Assembly: GCF_012932965.1 (NCBI RefSeq)
Contig: NZ_JABBXH010000003.1
Coordinates: forward strand, 620,001 to 684,000
DNA: 64,000 nucleotides
From: Thalassotalea algicola
GTDB lineage: Bacteria > Pseudomonadota > Gammaproteobacteria > Enterobacterales > Alteromonadaceae
Reading direction: 5' to 3'
Shown: in pieces, positions 9,483 to 19,428 of the stretch
Layout of the letters: the number at the start of each line of letters is the position of its first letter
Position numbering within the stretch: the stretch's first letter is position 1
Made by a program: the position numbers and the translations under genes
The notes under the pieces: generated by a model
The model's database searches: none
Seen by the model: the letters and a program-made list of their open reading frames with translations, nothing else
What the model was told of the DNA's origin: nothing

Positions 9483-10191
9483 GAAAGCTTTTTTGATCTT
9501 AACGTTATGCTTTCTCTGCATGAAGGCGGTAGGGAGAGGCGCTAATAATGAATTGGTAATGGCCTTACCTGTTCAAGGAAACCCTCCATATTCATTCGCA
9601 GGAGAGCACCCAAACAAAGGCGTATATAAAGAACTATTTGGTCGTTTATTCAACGAAACACCATTCGAGTTGTCCTACGTTTACTTATCTAACCCTAGAA
9701 TTAGAAGCAATTTTAGTGAAGAGAAAATTGATGTTGAATGTTGCCCGATTGAAGCTTGGCGGGTGAATGAGCAAGATATATCTTTATATACAGAGCCATT
9801 ATTTTCGACGCGCGATATGTTAGTTTTTGCTGATGGACAGAAAAAAGTCGTGCATTCGTTATCTGGTATGCAAGTCGCCGTAATAGCAGGTTATGGATAC
9901 AAAGATGATCACCTTTTTGAGCGATTAGATGTCACAAGCGAGCTACTTATTTTAAAGCTAGTCGCAAGTGGTAGGGTGCCTGTGGGGATTGTTGATGAAC
10001 AAATAGCTAATTACCTTATAAAAAGCCATCAATTATCGGTAGAACTTGGTCAAGTACATGAAGCTGTTGAGCGGCCATTAAGGTTGCACTTAAAACATAA
10101 AGATAAACTAGCTGAAATTAATCGAGCAATCCGTAAAGTAAAGGCCCAAGGTGTTGTTGAAAAAGTCTTGGGCGACTACGTTAATCAATAG
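9481..10191 (+). CDS. Periplasmic solute-binding protein, family 3-like
   Basis: 236-aa exported protein with a signal peptide (MKAFLILTLCFLCMKAVGRGA) and the two-lobe layout of SBP_bac_3 domains (PVQGNPPYSF near the start of lobe 1, GMQVAVIAGYGY at the hinge). No transporter genes are adjacent, so it may be one of the many orphan amino-acid-binding-like proteins of Alteromonadales. The TTG start is preferred because it alone gives an intact signal peptide and because GAGGGA lies 6 bp upstream. That ribosome site sits in the 3' arm of the oad terminator hairpin. It converges on pdxH with 2 bp between the stops. Ligand unknown. Confidence 0.7.
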   Translation: MKAFLILTLCFLCMKAVGRGANNELVMALPVQGNPPYSFAGEHPNKGVYKELFGRLFNETPFELSYVYLSNPRIRSNFSEEKIDVECCPIEAWRVNEQDISLYTEPLFSTRDMLVFADGQKKVVHSLSGMQVAVIAGYGYKDDHLFERLDVTSELLILKLVASGRVPVGIVDEQIANYLIKSHQLSVELGQVHEAVERPLRLHLKHKDKLAEINRAIRKVKAQGVVEKVLGDYVNQ

Positions 10192-10193
10192 CT

Positions 10194-10847
10194 TTAAGGG
10201 TGAAGCTTACAAGTGCTCCAGCTTTCCTGATGTTTTTCAAAGCATAGTCTATCGTGCAATCGGCTAGCCCGTCCTTGCCAGAACTCTAAATACTGAGGCT
10301 TTACACGCCAACCACCCCAAAATTCAGGTAATGGTACTTCACCATCAGGGTATTGTTGCTCCATTTGAGCGACACGATCTTTAAGTTCATTATCATGTTT
10401 GAGTTTTTGGCTTTGCTTAGATGCCCAAGCGCCAATTTGGCTTCCTCTGTCACGACTGTGGAAATAAGCTTCAGATTGGGGTTTAGATATTTTTTCTACC
10501 GTACCCTCTATTCGTACTTGTCGCTGAAGGACATTCCAGTGAAAAAGCAGTGCAACCTTTTGATTTTCAATAAGCTCTTGGCTTTTCTTACTGCCGTAGT
10601 TGGTATAAAAGACAAAACCTTGATGATCAAACTCTTTTAATAACACCATGCGGGAGCTTGGTTGCCCTTCATTGTTTACCGTACTAACTGACATTGCTTC
10701 TGGTAATAAAATTCCCGATTTATTGGCATCATTAAACCATTGTTCAAACAGTGAATGTGGATCAGTGTTGTCATCAATTGCTGGCATAGGTAAGGCAACA
10801 CCTTGACCAAATGTTAGCAGGCAACGAATTTTTTCTAAGAAGGTCAT
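10194..10847 (-). CDS. pdxH: Pyridoxine/pyridoxamine 5'-phosphate oxidase
   Basis: 217-aa FMN-dependent oxidase making pyridoxal 5'-phosphate in the last step of vitamin B6 synthesis and salvage. Recognisable segments are MSVSTVNNEGQPSSRMVLLK, FVFYTNYGSKKSQEL, VRIEGTVEKIS and the C-terminal EFWQGRASRLHDR with the substrate-binding arginines. The length fits the family (about 218 aa). It stands alone, convergent with the upstream binding-protein gene. Confidence 0.95.
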   Translation of the reverse strand: MTFLEKIRCLLTFGQGVALPMPAIDDNTDPHSLFEQWFNDANKSGILLPEAMSVSTVNNEGQPSSRMVLLKEFDHQGFVFYTNYGSKKSQELIENQKVALLFHWNVLQRQVRIEGTVEKISKPQSEAYFHSRDRGSQIGAWASKQSQKLKHDNELKDRVAQMEQQYPDGEVPLPEFWGGWRVKPQYLEFWQGRASRLHDRLCFEKHQESWSTCKLHP

Positions 10848-10940
10848 TATTGATATAGCTATTGTGGTTTATGGCTGTATTTTAACAGTGTAAGGCTATG
10901 ACAAGCTAGCACCTTATTGATGCTAGCTTGTCATTAAATG

Positions 10941-12242
10941 TTACTTCTTTTGCATATAATCAATAGTTAAATTGGTTAGTAGCTTTACACCTAACTCCAT
11001 GCCACTTTCGTCAATTTTAAACTCTGGTGTATGATGGCCTGGTGCTTGGTGAGCTGGTATGTCTTTGCTTTTCCCACCGACAAATAAATAAAGTCCTGGA
11101 ACTTCTTCTTGAAAAAATGAGAAATCTTCGGCCCCAGTGACGGCTTTTGTTAATTTGGCATTTCCTGCGCCGGCAGTAGCATGCAGAGTGGGTAGCATTT
11201 GCTTCATTAATGAAGGATCGTTATAGGTGATTGGGTATTGATAATCGAGAGGTAAGGTAACTTCAGCAGTGGTGTTCATACTTTCAGCTATTTTGGTTGC
11301 TTTACGATGAACCGCTTCATGAATATGCTCTCGAATTTCTGGATTCAGTGAACGTATGGTACCGACAAGCTCGACTTCATCAGGAATAATGTTTGATCGA
11401 TTACCACCATGGATCATTCCGACAGTTACGACAGCAGCACTGTCAATTAGCTTTACTTCGCGGCTAACAATGGTCTGTAATCCTAAAATAATTTGTGCGG
11501 CAGAAACAATTGGATCGGCACTTAACCACGGGTAGGCGCCATGAGATTGTTTGCCCTTAATTACAATTTTATAAGGATCGACTGCGGCCATTATCCCTTC
11601 TGCTTTGTATTCCACCGTATTTACATCTAAATCTGAGCTTATATGAAGACCAAAAATTACATCTACATCAGGATTTTTAAGTACACCTTCTTCAACCATC
11701 ACCTCGGCTCCACCTCTTTCGCCTCTAGGAGCACCTTCTTCTGCAGGTTGAAATATGAATTTTACTTTACCCGTTAAACTACCTTTCATTTCCGTCAAAA
11801 TTTTTGCTGCGCCCATTAGCATTGCGATATGGGTATCGTGACCACATGCATGCATAACACCAACGTCCATACCATTGTTGGTTGAGCGAACTTTTGAAGC
11901 AAAAGCTAGGTCAGTATTCTCTGTTACTGGAAGTCCATCTATATCTGCACGCAGTGCGACCACTGGACCAGGTTTTCCAGAGTCTAGCACAGCAACAACC
12001 CCTGTTTTAGCGACCCCAGTTTCCACCTCTAAACCTAATTCATTAAGATATTTGGCGATGGTTTTAGCCGTATTAAATTCGCGATTTGATAGTTCTGGGT
12101 ATTGATGGAAATGTCTACGCCACTTAACAACGTCAGGTTGAATTTCTGCGGCCATTTTTGCGACTAAATCTTGGTTTTTATTGGCCAAAGCAACTTGGGG
12201 AAGGGATAAGGCAATGGCAGAAGCTATTAATAATTTTTTCAT
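10941..12242 (-). CDS. Secreted M20D amidohydrolase (N-acyl amino acid/hippurate hydrolase type)
   Basis: 433-aa protein with a clear signal peptide (MKKLLIASAIALSLPQVALA). The M20 peptidase core has ADIDGLP (99-105), HACGHDTH (131-138) with metal ligands Cys133 and His135, PAEEGAPRG with the catalytic Glu pair, and GAEDFSFF near the end. Family members hydrolyse N-acyl or amide bonds of amino acids; the exact substrate is not evident. Export points to scavenging of acylated amino acids or peptides in the periplasm. It is transcribed away from the small gene at 12312-12491 on the same strand. Confidence 0.88.
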   Translation of the reverse strand: MKKLLIASAIALSLPQVALANKNQDLVAKMAAEIQPDVVKWRRHFHQYPELSNREFNTAKTIAKYLNELGLEVETGVAKTGVVAVLDSGKPGPVVALRADIDGLPVTENTDLAFASKVRSTNNGMDVGVMHACGHDTHIAMLMGAAKILTEMKGSLTGKVKFIFQPAEEGAPRGERGGAEVMVEEGVLKNPDVDVIFGLHISSDLDVNTVEYKAEGIMAAVDPYKIVIKGKQSHGAYPWLSADPIVSAAQIILGLQTIVSREVKLIDSAAVVTVGMIHGGNRSNIIPDEVELVGTIRSLNPEIREHIHEAVHRKATKIAESMNTTAEVTLPLDYQYPITYNDPSLMKQMLPTLHATAGAGNAKLTKAVTGAEDFSFFQEEVPGLYLFVGGKSKDIPAHQAPGHHTPEFKIDESGMELGVKLLTNLTIDYMQKK

Positions 12243-12311
12243 GGTAACGACTCATATTTATTATTTGTCATTACCATACTGTAAAGCTGAAAAATTAGCT
12301 AATCGTTGGCG

Positions 12312-12491
12312 TTATACGTCCCAATCGTCAGAATCATCTAATAATTCTTTGAGTCGTTTTTTTTCTAACAGCTCATCTATGCGTTTACGGACCTTTGAAT
12401 TTTTAATCGCCTGTTCGCCGCTAGCTAGGTCTTTTTCATAGTCGGACGCGTCTGTAGGAGTTGTTGAGCTTTTTGATTCGCGATAAGACAT
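12312..12491 (-). CDS. Small charged protein, PA3496-like
   Basis: A 59-aa gene: ATG at 12491, stop TAA at 12312-12314, with AAGGAA 7 bp upstream of the start. The product begins MSYRESKSSTTPTD, has a basic/acidic helix (KVRKRIDELLEKKRLKELL) and ends DDSDDWDV. The layout (disordered N-terminus, R/K-E helix, acidic tail) matches the small PA3496-type family found in gammaproteobacteria, by memory of its pattern only. No membrane segment. It sits between the nap terminator and the M20 gene. Function unknown. Confidence 0.7.
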   Translation of the reverse strand: MSYRESKSSTTPTDASDYEKDLASGEQAIKNSKVRKRIDELLEKKRLKELLDDSDDWDV

Positions 12492-12534
12492 CTTTACATT
12501 CCTTAACCTACTTTAATTTCAAAAAAGTACTGAA

Positions 12535-12578
12535 CAAAAAAATGCCAGCAATGCCGTTAGATAAGCATGGCTGGCATT
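12535..12578 (-). terminator. Intrinsic terminator of the nap operon
   Basis: Reading the minus strand, AATGCCAGC/GCTGGCATT forms a perfect 9-bp stem, extended inward by GCAT/ATGC, followed by seven T. It lies about 60 bp after the napC stop. Confidence 0.9.
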
Positions 12579-12640
12579 AATTTGAACATAGGCAACAAAT
12601 GTCAAATTTTCAAACTTTAATTGTCTTCTATGTCTTGAGT

Positions 12641-13231
12641 TTACTCCCAACCTTCTACATTCGACATGTCAGGAAGTTCGTGAGCAATACCTTTATGGCA
12701 ATCGATACAAGTTTTTTCGCCACTAGCTAGTGACGTTGAATGCATCTTAGATGCTCGGCTACTTTGAACTGAGAAGTCCATATAGTCGAAGTTATGACAG
12801 TTACGACACTCCAAAGAATCGTTGGCTTTCAAACGGCGCCACTCGTTTTCAGCTAGGCGACGGCGATGAGCCAAAAACTTCTCTCGAGTATTAATTGTTC
12901 CGAATATTGCACCCCAAACCTCTTTCGAAGCTTGCATTTTACGTGCAATTTTGTCGGTCCAATTATGTGGAACATGACAGTCTGGGCAGGTCGCTCTTAC
13001 GCCAGAACGGTTACTAAAGTGGATAGTAGGTTTAAGTTCTTCGTAAACGTTAGCTTCCATCTCATGGCATGAAATACAGAATTCTTCGGTATTTGTTACT
13101 TCTAGGGCGGTATTAAAACCACCCCAAAAGATAATGCCAGCAATGAAGCCACCCAATACTAAGAAACCTAAGCTAAAATGAACGCTCGGCTTTCTAATGG
13201 TTTGCCAAGCGATTGTTAAGACACGTTTCAT
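12641..13231 (-). CDS. napC: Tetrahaem c-type cytochrome NapC
   Basis: 196-aa NapC/NirT family quinol dehydrogenase. A single N-terminal membrane anchor (about residues 18-40, [20 protein letters not shown]) is followed by a periplasmic domain with four haem motifs CISCH, CPDCH, CRNCH and CIDCH. It passes electrons from the quinol pool to NapB/NapA. Last gene of napEFDABC, 9 bp after napB. Since napG and napH are absent, NapC should be the sole quinol entry point of this system. Confidence 0.95.
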   Translation of the reverse strand: MKRVLTIAWQTIRKPSVHFSLGFLVLGGFIAGIIFWGGFNTALEVTNTEEFCISCHEMEANVYEELKPTIHFSNRSGVRATCPDCHVPHNWTDKIARKMQASKEVWGAIFGTINTREKFLAHRRRLAENEWRRLKANDSLECRNCHNFDYMDFSVQSSRASKMHSTSLASGEKTCIDCHKGIAHELPDMSNVEGWE

Positions 13232-13240
13232 CTTACACCT

Positions 13241-13705
13241 CTACTTAGCTTTAGCATTTTGTTTAGTCTGCGTATGCATATCAACAAAGGTATTTTCTAC
13301 TTCTGGCTTAGTATCAAATTGATTGACATGACATTGATTACAAAAATAGCGACGAGGTGAAATTTCAGCTAAGAAGTTACCTTCTCTATCCATGTAATGT
13401 GTAACACTAACCATTGGCGCTTGTGATTCCTCTGTACGCTGACGACTGTGACATGACATACATTTATTGCTGTTTAAAGTCACTTCGTAATTACGCGTCG
13501 TATGAGGGATAATTGGCGGCTGCATTGGGTAGCTACGTTTTTGTTTAATGTCACTATTAATCACTTTGGGTATAGCAGTAGTTTTCTTTTGCTCATTTAG
13601 CGCGGTGTTATCGCGTAATGTTGCAATATTAGAACTTTCTGCTTGTACATAAGTAACTGCCGCACTAACGACTAGAACAAGAGTTGTTATTAATTTTTTC
13701 ATCAT
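13241..13705 (-). CDS. napB: Dihaem cytochrome subunit NapB
   Basis: 154-aa periplasmic electron-transfer subunit of the nitrate reductase. It has a signal peptide (about 22 residues, MMKKLITTLVLVVSAAVTYVQA) and two haem-binding motifs, CMSCH and CNQCH, as expected. The MQPPIIPHTTRNYEVTLNSN segment before the first haem site is typical of NapB. It receives electrons from NapC and gives them to NapA. It starts 7 bp after napA. Confidence 0.95.
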   Translation of the reverse strand: MMKKLITTLVLVVSAAVTYVQAESSNIATLRDNTALNEQKKTTAIPKVINSDIKQKRSYPMQPPIIPHTTRNYEVTLNSNKCMSCHSRQRTEESQAPMVSVTHYMDREGNFLAEISPRRYFCNQCHVNQFDTKPEVENTFVDMHTQTKQNAKAK

Positions 13706-13712
13706 TGCTCTC

Positions 13713-16211
13713 CTATGCTTTTACCACTTTAACTGCACACTTTTTAAAGTCGGTTTCTTTAGATAGTGGATCCGTTGCATCTAAAGTCACCTTGTTTACC
13801 AATCGGCTAGCGTCAAACCATGGCATAAATACCAATCCTTTTGGCGGCTTATTTCGACCACGTGTTTCAACACGAGTTTCAACTTCACCACGGCGTGATT
13901 GTATTTTTACAACATCACCACGGCGAAGGCCGCGAGATTTAGCATCGTCTGGGTGCATGTAAACTAATGCGTCAGGCATTGACTGATAAAGTTCTGGTAC
14001 GCGTTGCGTCATTGAACCAGAATGCCAATGTTCTAAGACACGACCTGTTGATAACCATAAGTCGTACTCTAGATCCGGAACTTCAGCAGCAGGCTCATAA
14101 GGCAGTGCGAAAATAATCGCTTTACCGTCAGGTTTACCATAGAACTCAAAGTCTTTACCTTCTTTAACATACGGGTCTTGACCTTCTTTAAAGCGCCATA
14201 ACGTTTCTTTACCGTCAACAACAGGCCAACGTAGACCTCGCACATTGTGATAAACATCGTAAGGGGCTAAGTCATGAGCTTTTCCGCGGCCGAATGTCGC
14301 GTATTCTTCAAATAGACCTTTTTGAATATAGAAGCCAAAATCACGAGCTTCGTCGTTCAAACGTTCTGTAGGGACTTCATTGATTGAATAACGGTTTACT
14401 TGACCATTCGCATAAAGCACATCAAATAGCGTTTTACCTTTGTAGCTTGGGTTTGCATCTAGTAGCTTTTTATCCCAAACGTCTTCTATATTAAAGCGCT
14501 TTGAAAATTCAACCACTTGCCACATATCAGACTTTGCACCTTCTGGTGCTTCAACCATTTGGTACCATGCTTGAGTTCTACGCTCAGCATTACCATATAC
14601 GCCTTCTTTTTCTACCCACATGGCTGTTGGTAAAATTAAGTCAGCTGCTTGCGCTGTTACAGTCGGATAAGGGTCTGAAACCACAATGAAGTTCTTCGGG
14701 TTGCGGTAACCAGGTAAACCTTCTTCATTCATATTGGCGGCAGCTTGCATATTGTTATTACACTGCACCCAATAGAAGTTCAGCTTACCGTCTTTTAACA
14801 TTCGATTTTGTAAAACAGCGTGGTAACCAGGTTTTGCTGGAATAGTGCCTTCTGGCAGTTTCCAAATCTTCTCAGCTAGTTTCCTGTGCTTAGGATTTTT
14901 AACGACCATATCTGCAGGTAAGCGGTGTGCAAATGTACCCACCTCACGAGCAGTACCACAAGCTGACGGCTGACCTGTTAATGAGAACGGACTATTACCA
15001 GGCGTTGAGATTTTACCGGTTAGTAAGTGAATGTTGTAAATAAGGTTATTTGCCCAAACACCACGGGTATGTTGATTGAAGCCCATCGTCCAGAAAGAAC
15101 AAACTTTACGGTGCGGGTCAGCATATAGTTCTGCTAAGTCATTTAACTGTTTAACAGGAACACCTGATAATTCAGAAACATACTCCGCTGTATAAGTACT
15201 AACAAATTTAGCATATTCTTTGAAATTAATAGGTTTTGAAGAACCTGCTGTTTTGTTATTGTTTTTCGCTTTTTTCTCAAGCGGATGGTCAGGGCGTAAG
15301 CCATAACCAATGTCGGTTTGACCTAACCTGAAGTTAGTGTGCTTGTTAACAAAATCTTTATTAACTTTGCCATTTTCAATAATGTAGTTAGCTATGAAGT
15401 TTAAGATGGCTAAGTCAGTTTGTGGTGTGAAAATCATGCCGCTATCGGCTAAGTCAAAACTGCGGTGCTCAAACGTTGATAGCACAGCTACTTTAACGTG
15501 TGGAGCACTTAAACGGCGGTCAGTTATGCGGGTCCACAAAATTGGGTGCATTTCCGCCATGTTTGAACCCCAAAGCACCATAGCATCAGTTTCTTCGATG
15601 TCGTCATAACAACCCATAGGCTCGTCGATACCAAAGGTACGCATAAAGCCACCTACTGCAGAAGCCATACAGTGACGAGCATTAGGGTCTATATTGTTTG
15701 AGCGAAAGCCTGCTTTATAAAGCTTAGCTGCTGCATAACCTTCTTGAACTGTCCATTGACCAGAGCCGAACATACCTACACCTGTAGGGCCAACTTCTTT
15801 TAACGTTTTCTTAGCTTTCTCTGCCATTACGTCAAATGCTTGATCCCAACTGATCGGTGTAAAGTCACCATTTTTATCGTACTTACCATTCTTCATACGA
15901 AGAAGTGGTGTAGTGAGGCGATCTTTACCGTACATGATTTTTGATAAGAAGTAGCCTTTGACACAGTTGAGCCCCTTATTTACTGGTGACTTGATGTCAC
16001 CATGGGTTGCTACAACTTTACCATTCATTACACCTACGTTTACGCTACAACCTGTACCACAGAATCGACATGGTGCTTTATCCCATTTGATTTTAGTTGC
16101 GTCGCTTGTAGTTATTAAGTTTGAAGCCTGCGCGGGTACCGAAACCCCAGCAACAGCTGCTGCTGCGGCTACAGCATTTGCTTTTATAAATTCTCGGCGA
16201 TTTATCGTCAT
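13713..16211 (-). CDS. napA: Periplasmic nitrate reductase catalytic subunit NapA
   Basis: 832-aa molybdoenzyme reducing nitrate to nitrite. It begins with a twin-arginine signal ([10 protein letters not shown]) ending near ASA/SVPAQA. The 4Fe-4S ligands are Cys48, Cys51, Cys55 and Cys83, and the molybdenum ligand is Cys181 in NARHCMASA. The C-terminal molybdopterin dinucleotide domain has [16 protein letters not shown]. Full length for the family (about 830 aa). Folded in the cytoplasm with NapD and then exported by Tat. Expression in this family usually answers to oxygen and nitrate. Confidence 0.97.
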   Translation of the reverse strand: MTINRREFIKANAVAAAAAVAGVSVPAQASNLITTSDATKIKWDKAPCRFCGTGCSVNVGVMNGKVVATHGDIKSPVNKGLNCVKGYFLSKIMYGKDRLTTPLLRMKNGKYDKNGDFTPISWDQAFDVMAEKAKKTLKEVGPTGVGMFGSGQWTVQEGYAAAKLYKAGFRSNNIDPNARHCMASAVGGFMRTFGIDEPMGCYDDIEETDAMVLWGSNMAEMHPILWTRITDRRLSAPHVKVAVLSTFEHRSFDLADSGMIFTPQTDLAILNFIANYIIENGKVNKDFVNKHTNFRLGQTDIGYGLRPDHPLEKKAKNNNKTAGSSKPINFKEYAKFVSTYTAEYVSELSGVPVKQLNDLAELYADPHRKVCSFWTMGFNQHTRGVWANNLIYNIHLLTGKISTPGNSPFSLTGQPSACGTAREVGTFAHRLPADMVVKNPKHRKLAEKIWKLPEGTIPAKPGYHAVLQNRMLKDGKLNFYWVQCNNNMQAAANMNEEGLPGYRNPKNFIVVSDPYPTVTAQAADLILPTAMWVEKEGVYGNAERRTQAWYQMVEAPEGAKSDMWQVVEFSKRFNIEDVWDKKLLDANPSYKGKTLFDVLYANGQVNRYSINEVPTERLNDEARDFGFYIQKGLFEEYATFGRGKAHDLAPYDVYHNVRGLRWPVVDGKETLWRFKEGQDPYVKEGKDFEFYGKPDGKAIIFALPYEPAAEVPDLEYDLWLSTGRVLEHWHSGSMTQRVPELYQSMPDALVYMHPDDAKSRGLRRGDVVKIQSRRGEVETRVETRGRNKPPKGLVFMPWFDASRLVNKVTLDATDPLSKETDFKKCAVKVVKA

Positions 16212-16212
16212 T

Positions 16213-16485
16213 TTATTTCACCTCTACAGTTTCTGGTTCGGTTAAAAATTGGTGGTAAACCGGCGAGATGCTAAAAAACTCTTCGGTTAACCTAATTTGA
16301 TCAACGATGTTGGCAATGCTTTTTTGGCTAGTGCCTTCAACGGTAAATACTATTTTTCCTTGCTCGTTCTCGCCGTGTACTTCGGCATCAACAAAGCTAT
16401 CGATTAGTTCTTTCAAGCGCTCTATTTCGCTTGGTTCGCATTGGGCGACAAAACTAGCGATATGGTATTCGTCAGCTTGGCTCAT
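16213..16485 (-). CDS. napD: NapA maturation chaperone NapD
   Basis: 90-aa cytoplasmic chaperone. The pattern [24 protein letters not shown], then [16 protein letters not shown], fits the ferredoxin-like NapD fold that binds the Tat signal of NapA until the cofactor is inserted. The start overlaps the end of napF by 14 bp and it ends 1 bp before napA, so translation is coupled. Confidence 0.93.
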   Translation of the reverse strand: MSQADEYHIASFVAQCEPSEIERLKELIDSFVDAEVHGENEQGKIVFTVEGTSQKSIANIVDQIRLTEEFFSISPVYHQFLTEPETVEVK

Positions 16486-16996
16486 GAATGAGCTCCTCTA
16501 TTTTGATTGCGGGTTGTGGGCAGCTGCTAACACACGCTCCACATAACGTGCAATCAGATTCATTTATTTCTGGTGTAGGAATAGCGCCATTGGAATAGCT
16601 AAAAGAAATTGCTCTAGGCTCGCATACGTCACGGCAGCTTTGGCAATAAATGTGGTTTTTCGCCAAACATTTATTATTAATTGTAATGCTGGCTTGCCAA
16701 GCTTTCCGAGTTTTTCTTTGCTCGTTATCGATAAATAATGGCTGTTCGCAGCTTTTCTCGCATTCACTACAAAATGTGCATTCGGCTGTGTTAAAGTCAA
16801 CAAACGGTAATCCTTGTTTATCTTTTTTCAATACTTTAGTTTCACAGACATCAATGCACTTATCGCACCGTGTGCACAATTGCGAAAAGGCTTCCTCGCT
16901 AATAACCCAAGGAAGCCTTAAATGTTTCTCTATCGGCTGAGATTTGAAGCGACCTCTTAATAGACGCCGTCTAGCTACATTCTCTACTTGTTCCAT
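16472..16996 (-). CDS. napF: Ferredoxin-type protein NapF
   Basis: 174-aa iron-sulphur protein with repeated cysteine clusters: CTRCDKCIDVCE, CTFCSECEKSC, CQSCRDVCEP and CTLCGACVSSCPQP. No signal peptide or membrane segment, so it is cytoplasmic. NapF is thought to help mature or activate NapA before export. Second gene of the operon, 11 bp after napE and overlapping napD. Confidence 0.93.
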   Translation of the reverse strand: MEQVENVARRRLLRGRFKSQPIEKHLRLPWVISEEAFSQLCTRCDKCIDVCETKVLKKDKQGLPFVDFNTAECTFCSECEKSCEQPLFIDNEQRKTRKAWQASITINNKCLAKNHIYCQSCRDVCEPRAISFSYSNGAIPTPEINESDCTLCGACVSSCPQPAIKIEELIHEPS

Positions 16997-17007
16997 GCTT
17001 TACTGCG

Positions 17008-17166
17008 TTAAGAAGTTGGTGGGCCCACTAAAAACATTTGGCTTATCCAAATCATAAAGCCGTAGCCTCCAACAATTGCTACAGCAAGAATTGGTGCTAA
17101 AAATACGGTGAGAAAAACAAAGGTATTTCGCTCATACTTTTTTTGTTGTTCGGTGTTTTCTATCAT
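17008..17166 (-). CDS. napE: Small membrane protein NapE
   Basis: 52-aa gene: ATG at 17166, stop TAA at 17008-17010. The product begins MIENTEQQKKYERNTF and has one strong membrane helix (VFLTVFLAPILAVAIVGGYGFMIW split around residues 17-40), ending LVGPPTS. The short charged N-terminus followed by a helix with LAPILAV..VGGYGF is the NapE pattern. It heads the nap operon; its role in nitrate reduction is not well defined even in studied species. Confidence 0.88.
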   Translation of the reverse strand: MIENTEQQKKYERNTFVFLTVFLAPILAVAIVGGYGFMIWISQMFLVGPPTS

Positions 17167-17346
17167 AATTAAACTCTGCCCTCTGATGAGTTCTTAACTG
17201 ATTAAAACATTTATTAACCTGACAGTATTTGATCTGAAATAACATTTTATTTTGTAAGGTTAAATTGGTGATTTTATTTAAGTTTAGAATTCATTAAAGT
17301 TTAGATTACAATTAGCTTTTTACACTAAAATTTAAAAATTATTTAA
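17167..17346. promoter_or_regulatory. Divergent control region of nap operon and tmcA
   Basis: 180 bp of AT-rich DNA between napE (minus) and tmcA (plus). TTGATCTGAAATAA at 17229-17242 resembles an FNR/CRP-family site (one perfect half TTGAT, the other 3 of 5). FNR control of nap is common, but this match is weak and could be chance. Confidence 0.35.
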
Positions 17347-19428
17347 ATGGACCAATTGTCTACTGCAAAATGGCTAGTAAAATTTAATCAATATCTCGCT
17401 AAATTTCGTTTTCGTGGCGCCATATTTTTGTATGGAGATCTTGATTGGGCGCTAGATTGGTTGAATAACGAAGCCTCGATTGAGCTCTCAGACTTTGGCC
17501 TTATTTATAGCGATATGTTTATCAATGAAGGTGTTATTACTTATAAAAACTATCGTCATCAGCTTGGTACTGAAAATACTAGCGTATTCTTTGCTGATAG
17601 TGACTTTAATGTAGATGCTTTTGCGGCTTTATCGGGAACAATCGTTGCTGGTGGTATATGTTATATCTGGCTACCACAAGCGCTATTGGCTAATCATAGT
17701 GGCTTTATTAAAAGACTTACATCTCATATTGATGACTTTTCAGAAGTGTTGCTTTGCAAGCAAGGGGACGAATTAACTTTGCCTGAATTTGAATGTAGTG
17801 ATTGTTCAAATACTAATATAGTTTTTTCACTCCCCACGATTGGACAGAGAAGTTCAATAAGCGCAATAAAGAAAGTAGTTACTGGTAAAACAAGAGAACC
17901 ATTAGTGATTACTGCTGACAGAGGCCGAGGAAAAAGCACAGCATTAGCAATAGCGGTTAGTGAATTAATGGCTGCGAATACTCGCAATCTGCATATCGTT
18001 ATTACAGCTCCTCACCGGATGGCTACTAATATTTTTTTCAGCCACTTAGAGCGTTTATGCGTAAATAGCACGGTTAAGGGGAGCCGGTTTACTTGGCAGA
18101 AGCATCAAGTTGACTTTATACCGGTCGATGAATTAATACATGATAAACCATTAGCAGATTTAATTTTTGTCGATGAGGCTGCAGGTATACCAGTCTATTT
18201 ATTAGAGCAAGTAATACGAGTTTATAATCGAGTGGTCTTCTCTAGTACTATTCATGGCTATGAAGGTGCTGGCAAAGGATTCTCCAACAAGTTTTTGCCG
18301 CTGCTTGCTAAACACAGTCGAAAAATTAAAGAGTGCTACTTAAACGAACCAATTCGTTGGGCGAATAATGACCCGTTAGAAGCATTTGTTTTTAATACCT
18401 GTATGTTGAATGCAGAATTAGTTGAATTAACTGATTACGCTGAAATTTCTAAGCAAAAAAAACCTTTTAAATATGGTGTTTATTCTGGCGATGAGCTTGT
18501 TAACAACGCTAGGTTGTTAAGCCAGACTTTTGCGATATTAATCACAGCGCATTATCAAACAAAGCCTAGTGATCTTAGATTAATGTTAGATGATCCTACC
18601 GTTAGTGTTCATATTTTATTGCACAATGATGAGCCTGTAGCGGTAGCTCTTGTTGTAACAGAACATCCATTAACAGAGCAGTTGCAAGCTGAAATTATCG
18701 CAGAAAAACGTCGAATTAAAGGACATTTACTTACACAGCTTATTGCCCAGCAACTGCTGAGAACAGAATCGTTTAATTATAGCTATCAACGAGTTATGCG
18801 AATAGCTGTACATCCAAGAGTTCAAGGGAAGGGCCTAGGAACGCATTTATTAAACGAGGTGGTTGATCAGGCTAGCCAAGCAAGAATAGATTTTATCGGA
18901 ACGAGTTTTGCGGCTTCTAGCCAAGTCGTATCTTTTTGGCGAGATAACGACTTTAAACCAATTAAATTAGGATTTAATCGAGATGCTTCTAGTGGTGAAC
19001 ATTCATTGGTAATGTTAAAAGCGTTAAATAGTGGATCGTCGAATTTTTCTAATGTTTTAGTTCAAGAGTTTTATCGTGAATTTCCTCATTGGTTGCCCGA
19101 TGAATTTAAGGCGCTCGACTATTCACTTATCGCCCTAGTGTTATCGATGTCTCCTATCCAAGAACAGGAGGTTATAACAGAGCGTGATAGATTATTAATA
19201 TCGTCGTTTACGCAAAATGCCAACTTATACAGCAAAGCAAAACTCAGCTTATCGAAATGGCTTCAATATCAGCTTTCCGTTCAAACGTCTGAATTGGAAT
19301 CATATTATCCGCTAATCGCAAAAACACTAATGCACCAGAACGATAGTAAGGTGGTCGAAAATTTTGGTTTTACCGGGAAAAAAGCACTATATCAGGCATT
19401 GCAGGAGCTTATCGAGTTAACTTTTTAG
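17347..19428 (+). CDS. tmcA: tRNA(Met) cytidine acetyltransferase TmcA
   Basis: 693-aa enzyme that puts N4-acetylcytidine on the wobble base of elongator tRNA-Met, preventing misreading of AUA. Domains in order: N-terminal domain of TmcA type, RNA-helicase-like ATPase with Walker A DRGRGKST at about 191-198 and the DEAAG Walker B, GNAT acetyltransferase core (RIAVHPRVQGKGLGTHLL), and a C-terminal helical tail. Length matches the family (about 670-700). The start at 17347 has no strong ribosome site. It is divergent from nap. Confidence 0.93.
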   Translation: MDQLSTAKWLVKFNQYLAKFRFRGAIFLYGDLDWALDWLNNEASIELSDFGLIYSDMFINEGVITYKNYRHQLGTENTSVFFADSDFNVDAFAALSGTIVAGGICYIWLPQALLANHSGFIKRLTSHIDDFSEVLLCKQGDELTLPEFECSDCSNTNIVFSLPTIGQRSSISAIKKVVTGKTREPLVITADRGRGKSTALAIAVSELMAANTRNLHIVITAPHRMATNIFFSHLERLCVNSTVKGSRFTWQKHQVDFIPVDELIHDKPLADLIFVDEAAGIPVYLLEQVIRVYNRVVFSSTIHGYEGAGKGFSNKFLPLLAKHSRKIKECYLNEPIRWANNDPLEAFVFNTCMLNAELVELTDYAEISKQKKPFKYGVYSGDELVNNARLLSQTFAILITAHYQTKPSDLRLMLDDPTVSVHILLHNDEPVAVALVVTEHPLTEQLQAEIIAEKRRIKGHLLTQLIAQQLLRTESFNYSYQRVMRIAVHPRVQGKGLGTHLLNEVVDQASQARIDFIGTSFAASSQVVSFWRDNDFKPIKLGFNRDASSGEHSLVMLKALNSGSSNFSNVLVQEFYREFPHWLPDEFKALDYSLIALVLSMSPIQEQEVITERDRLLISSFTQNANLYSKAKLSLSKWLQYQLSVQTSELESYYPLIAKTLMHQNDSKVVENFGFTGKKALYQALQELIELTF

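Noticed and set aside
12181-12441. 86-aa plus-strand reading frame over the end of the 59-aa gene and the M20 start
   Set aside because: Antisense to two better supported genes (12312-12491 and 10941-12242).
17229-17242. FNR site upstream of napE
   Set aside because: Only one half site matches; kept as a note in the intergenic entry and not counted as a finding.
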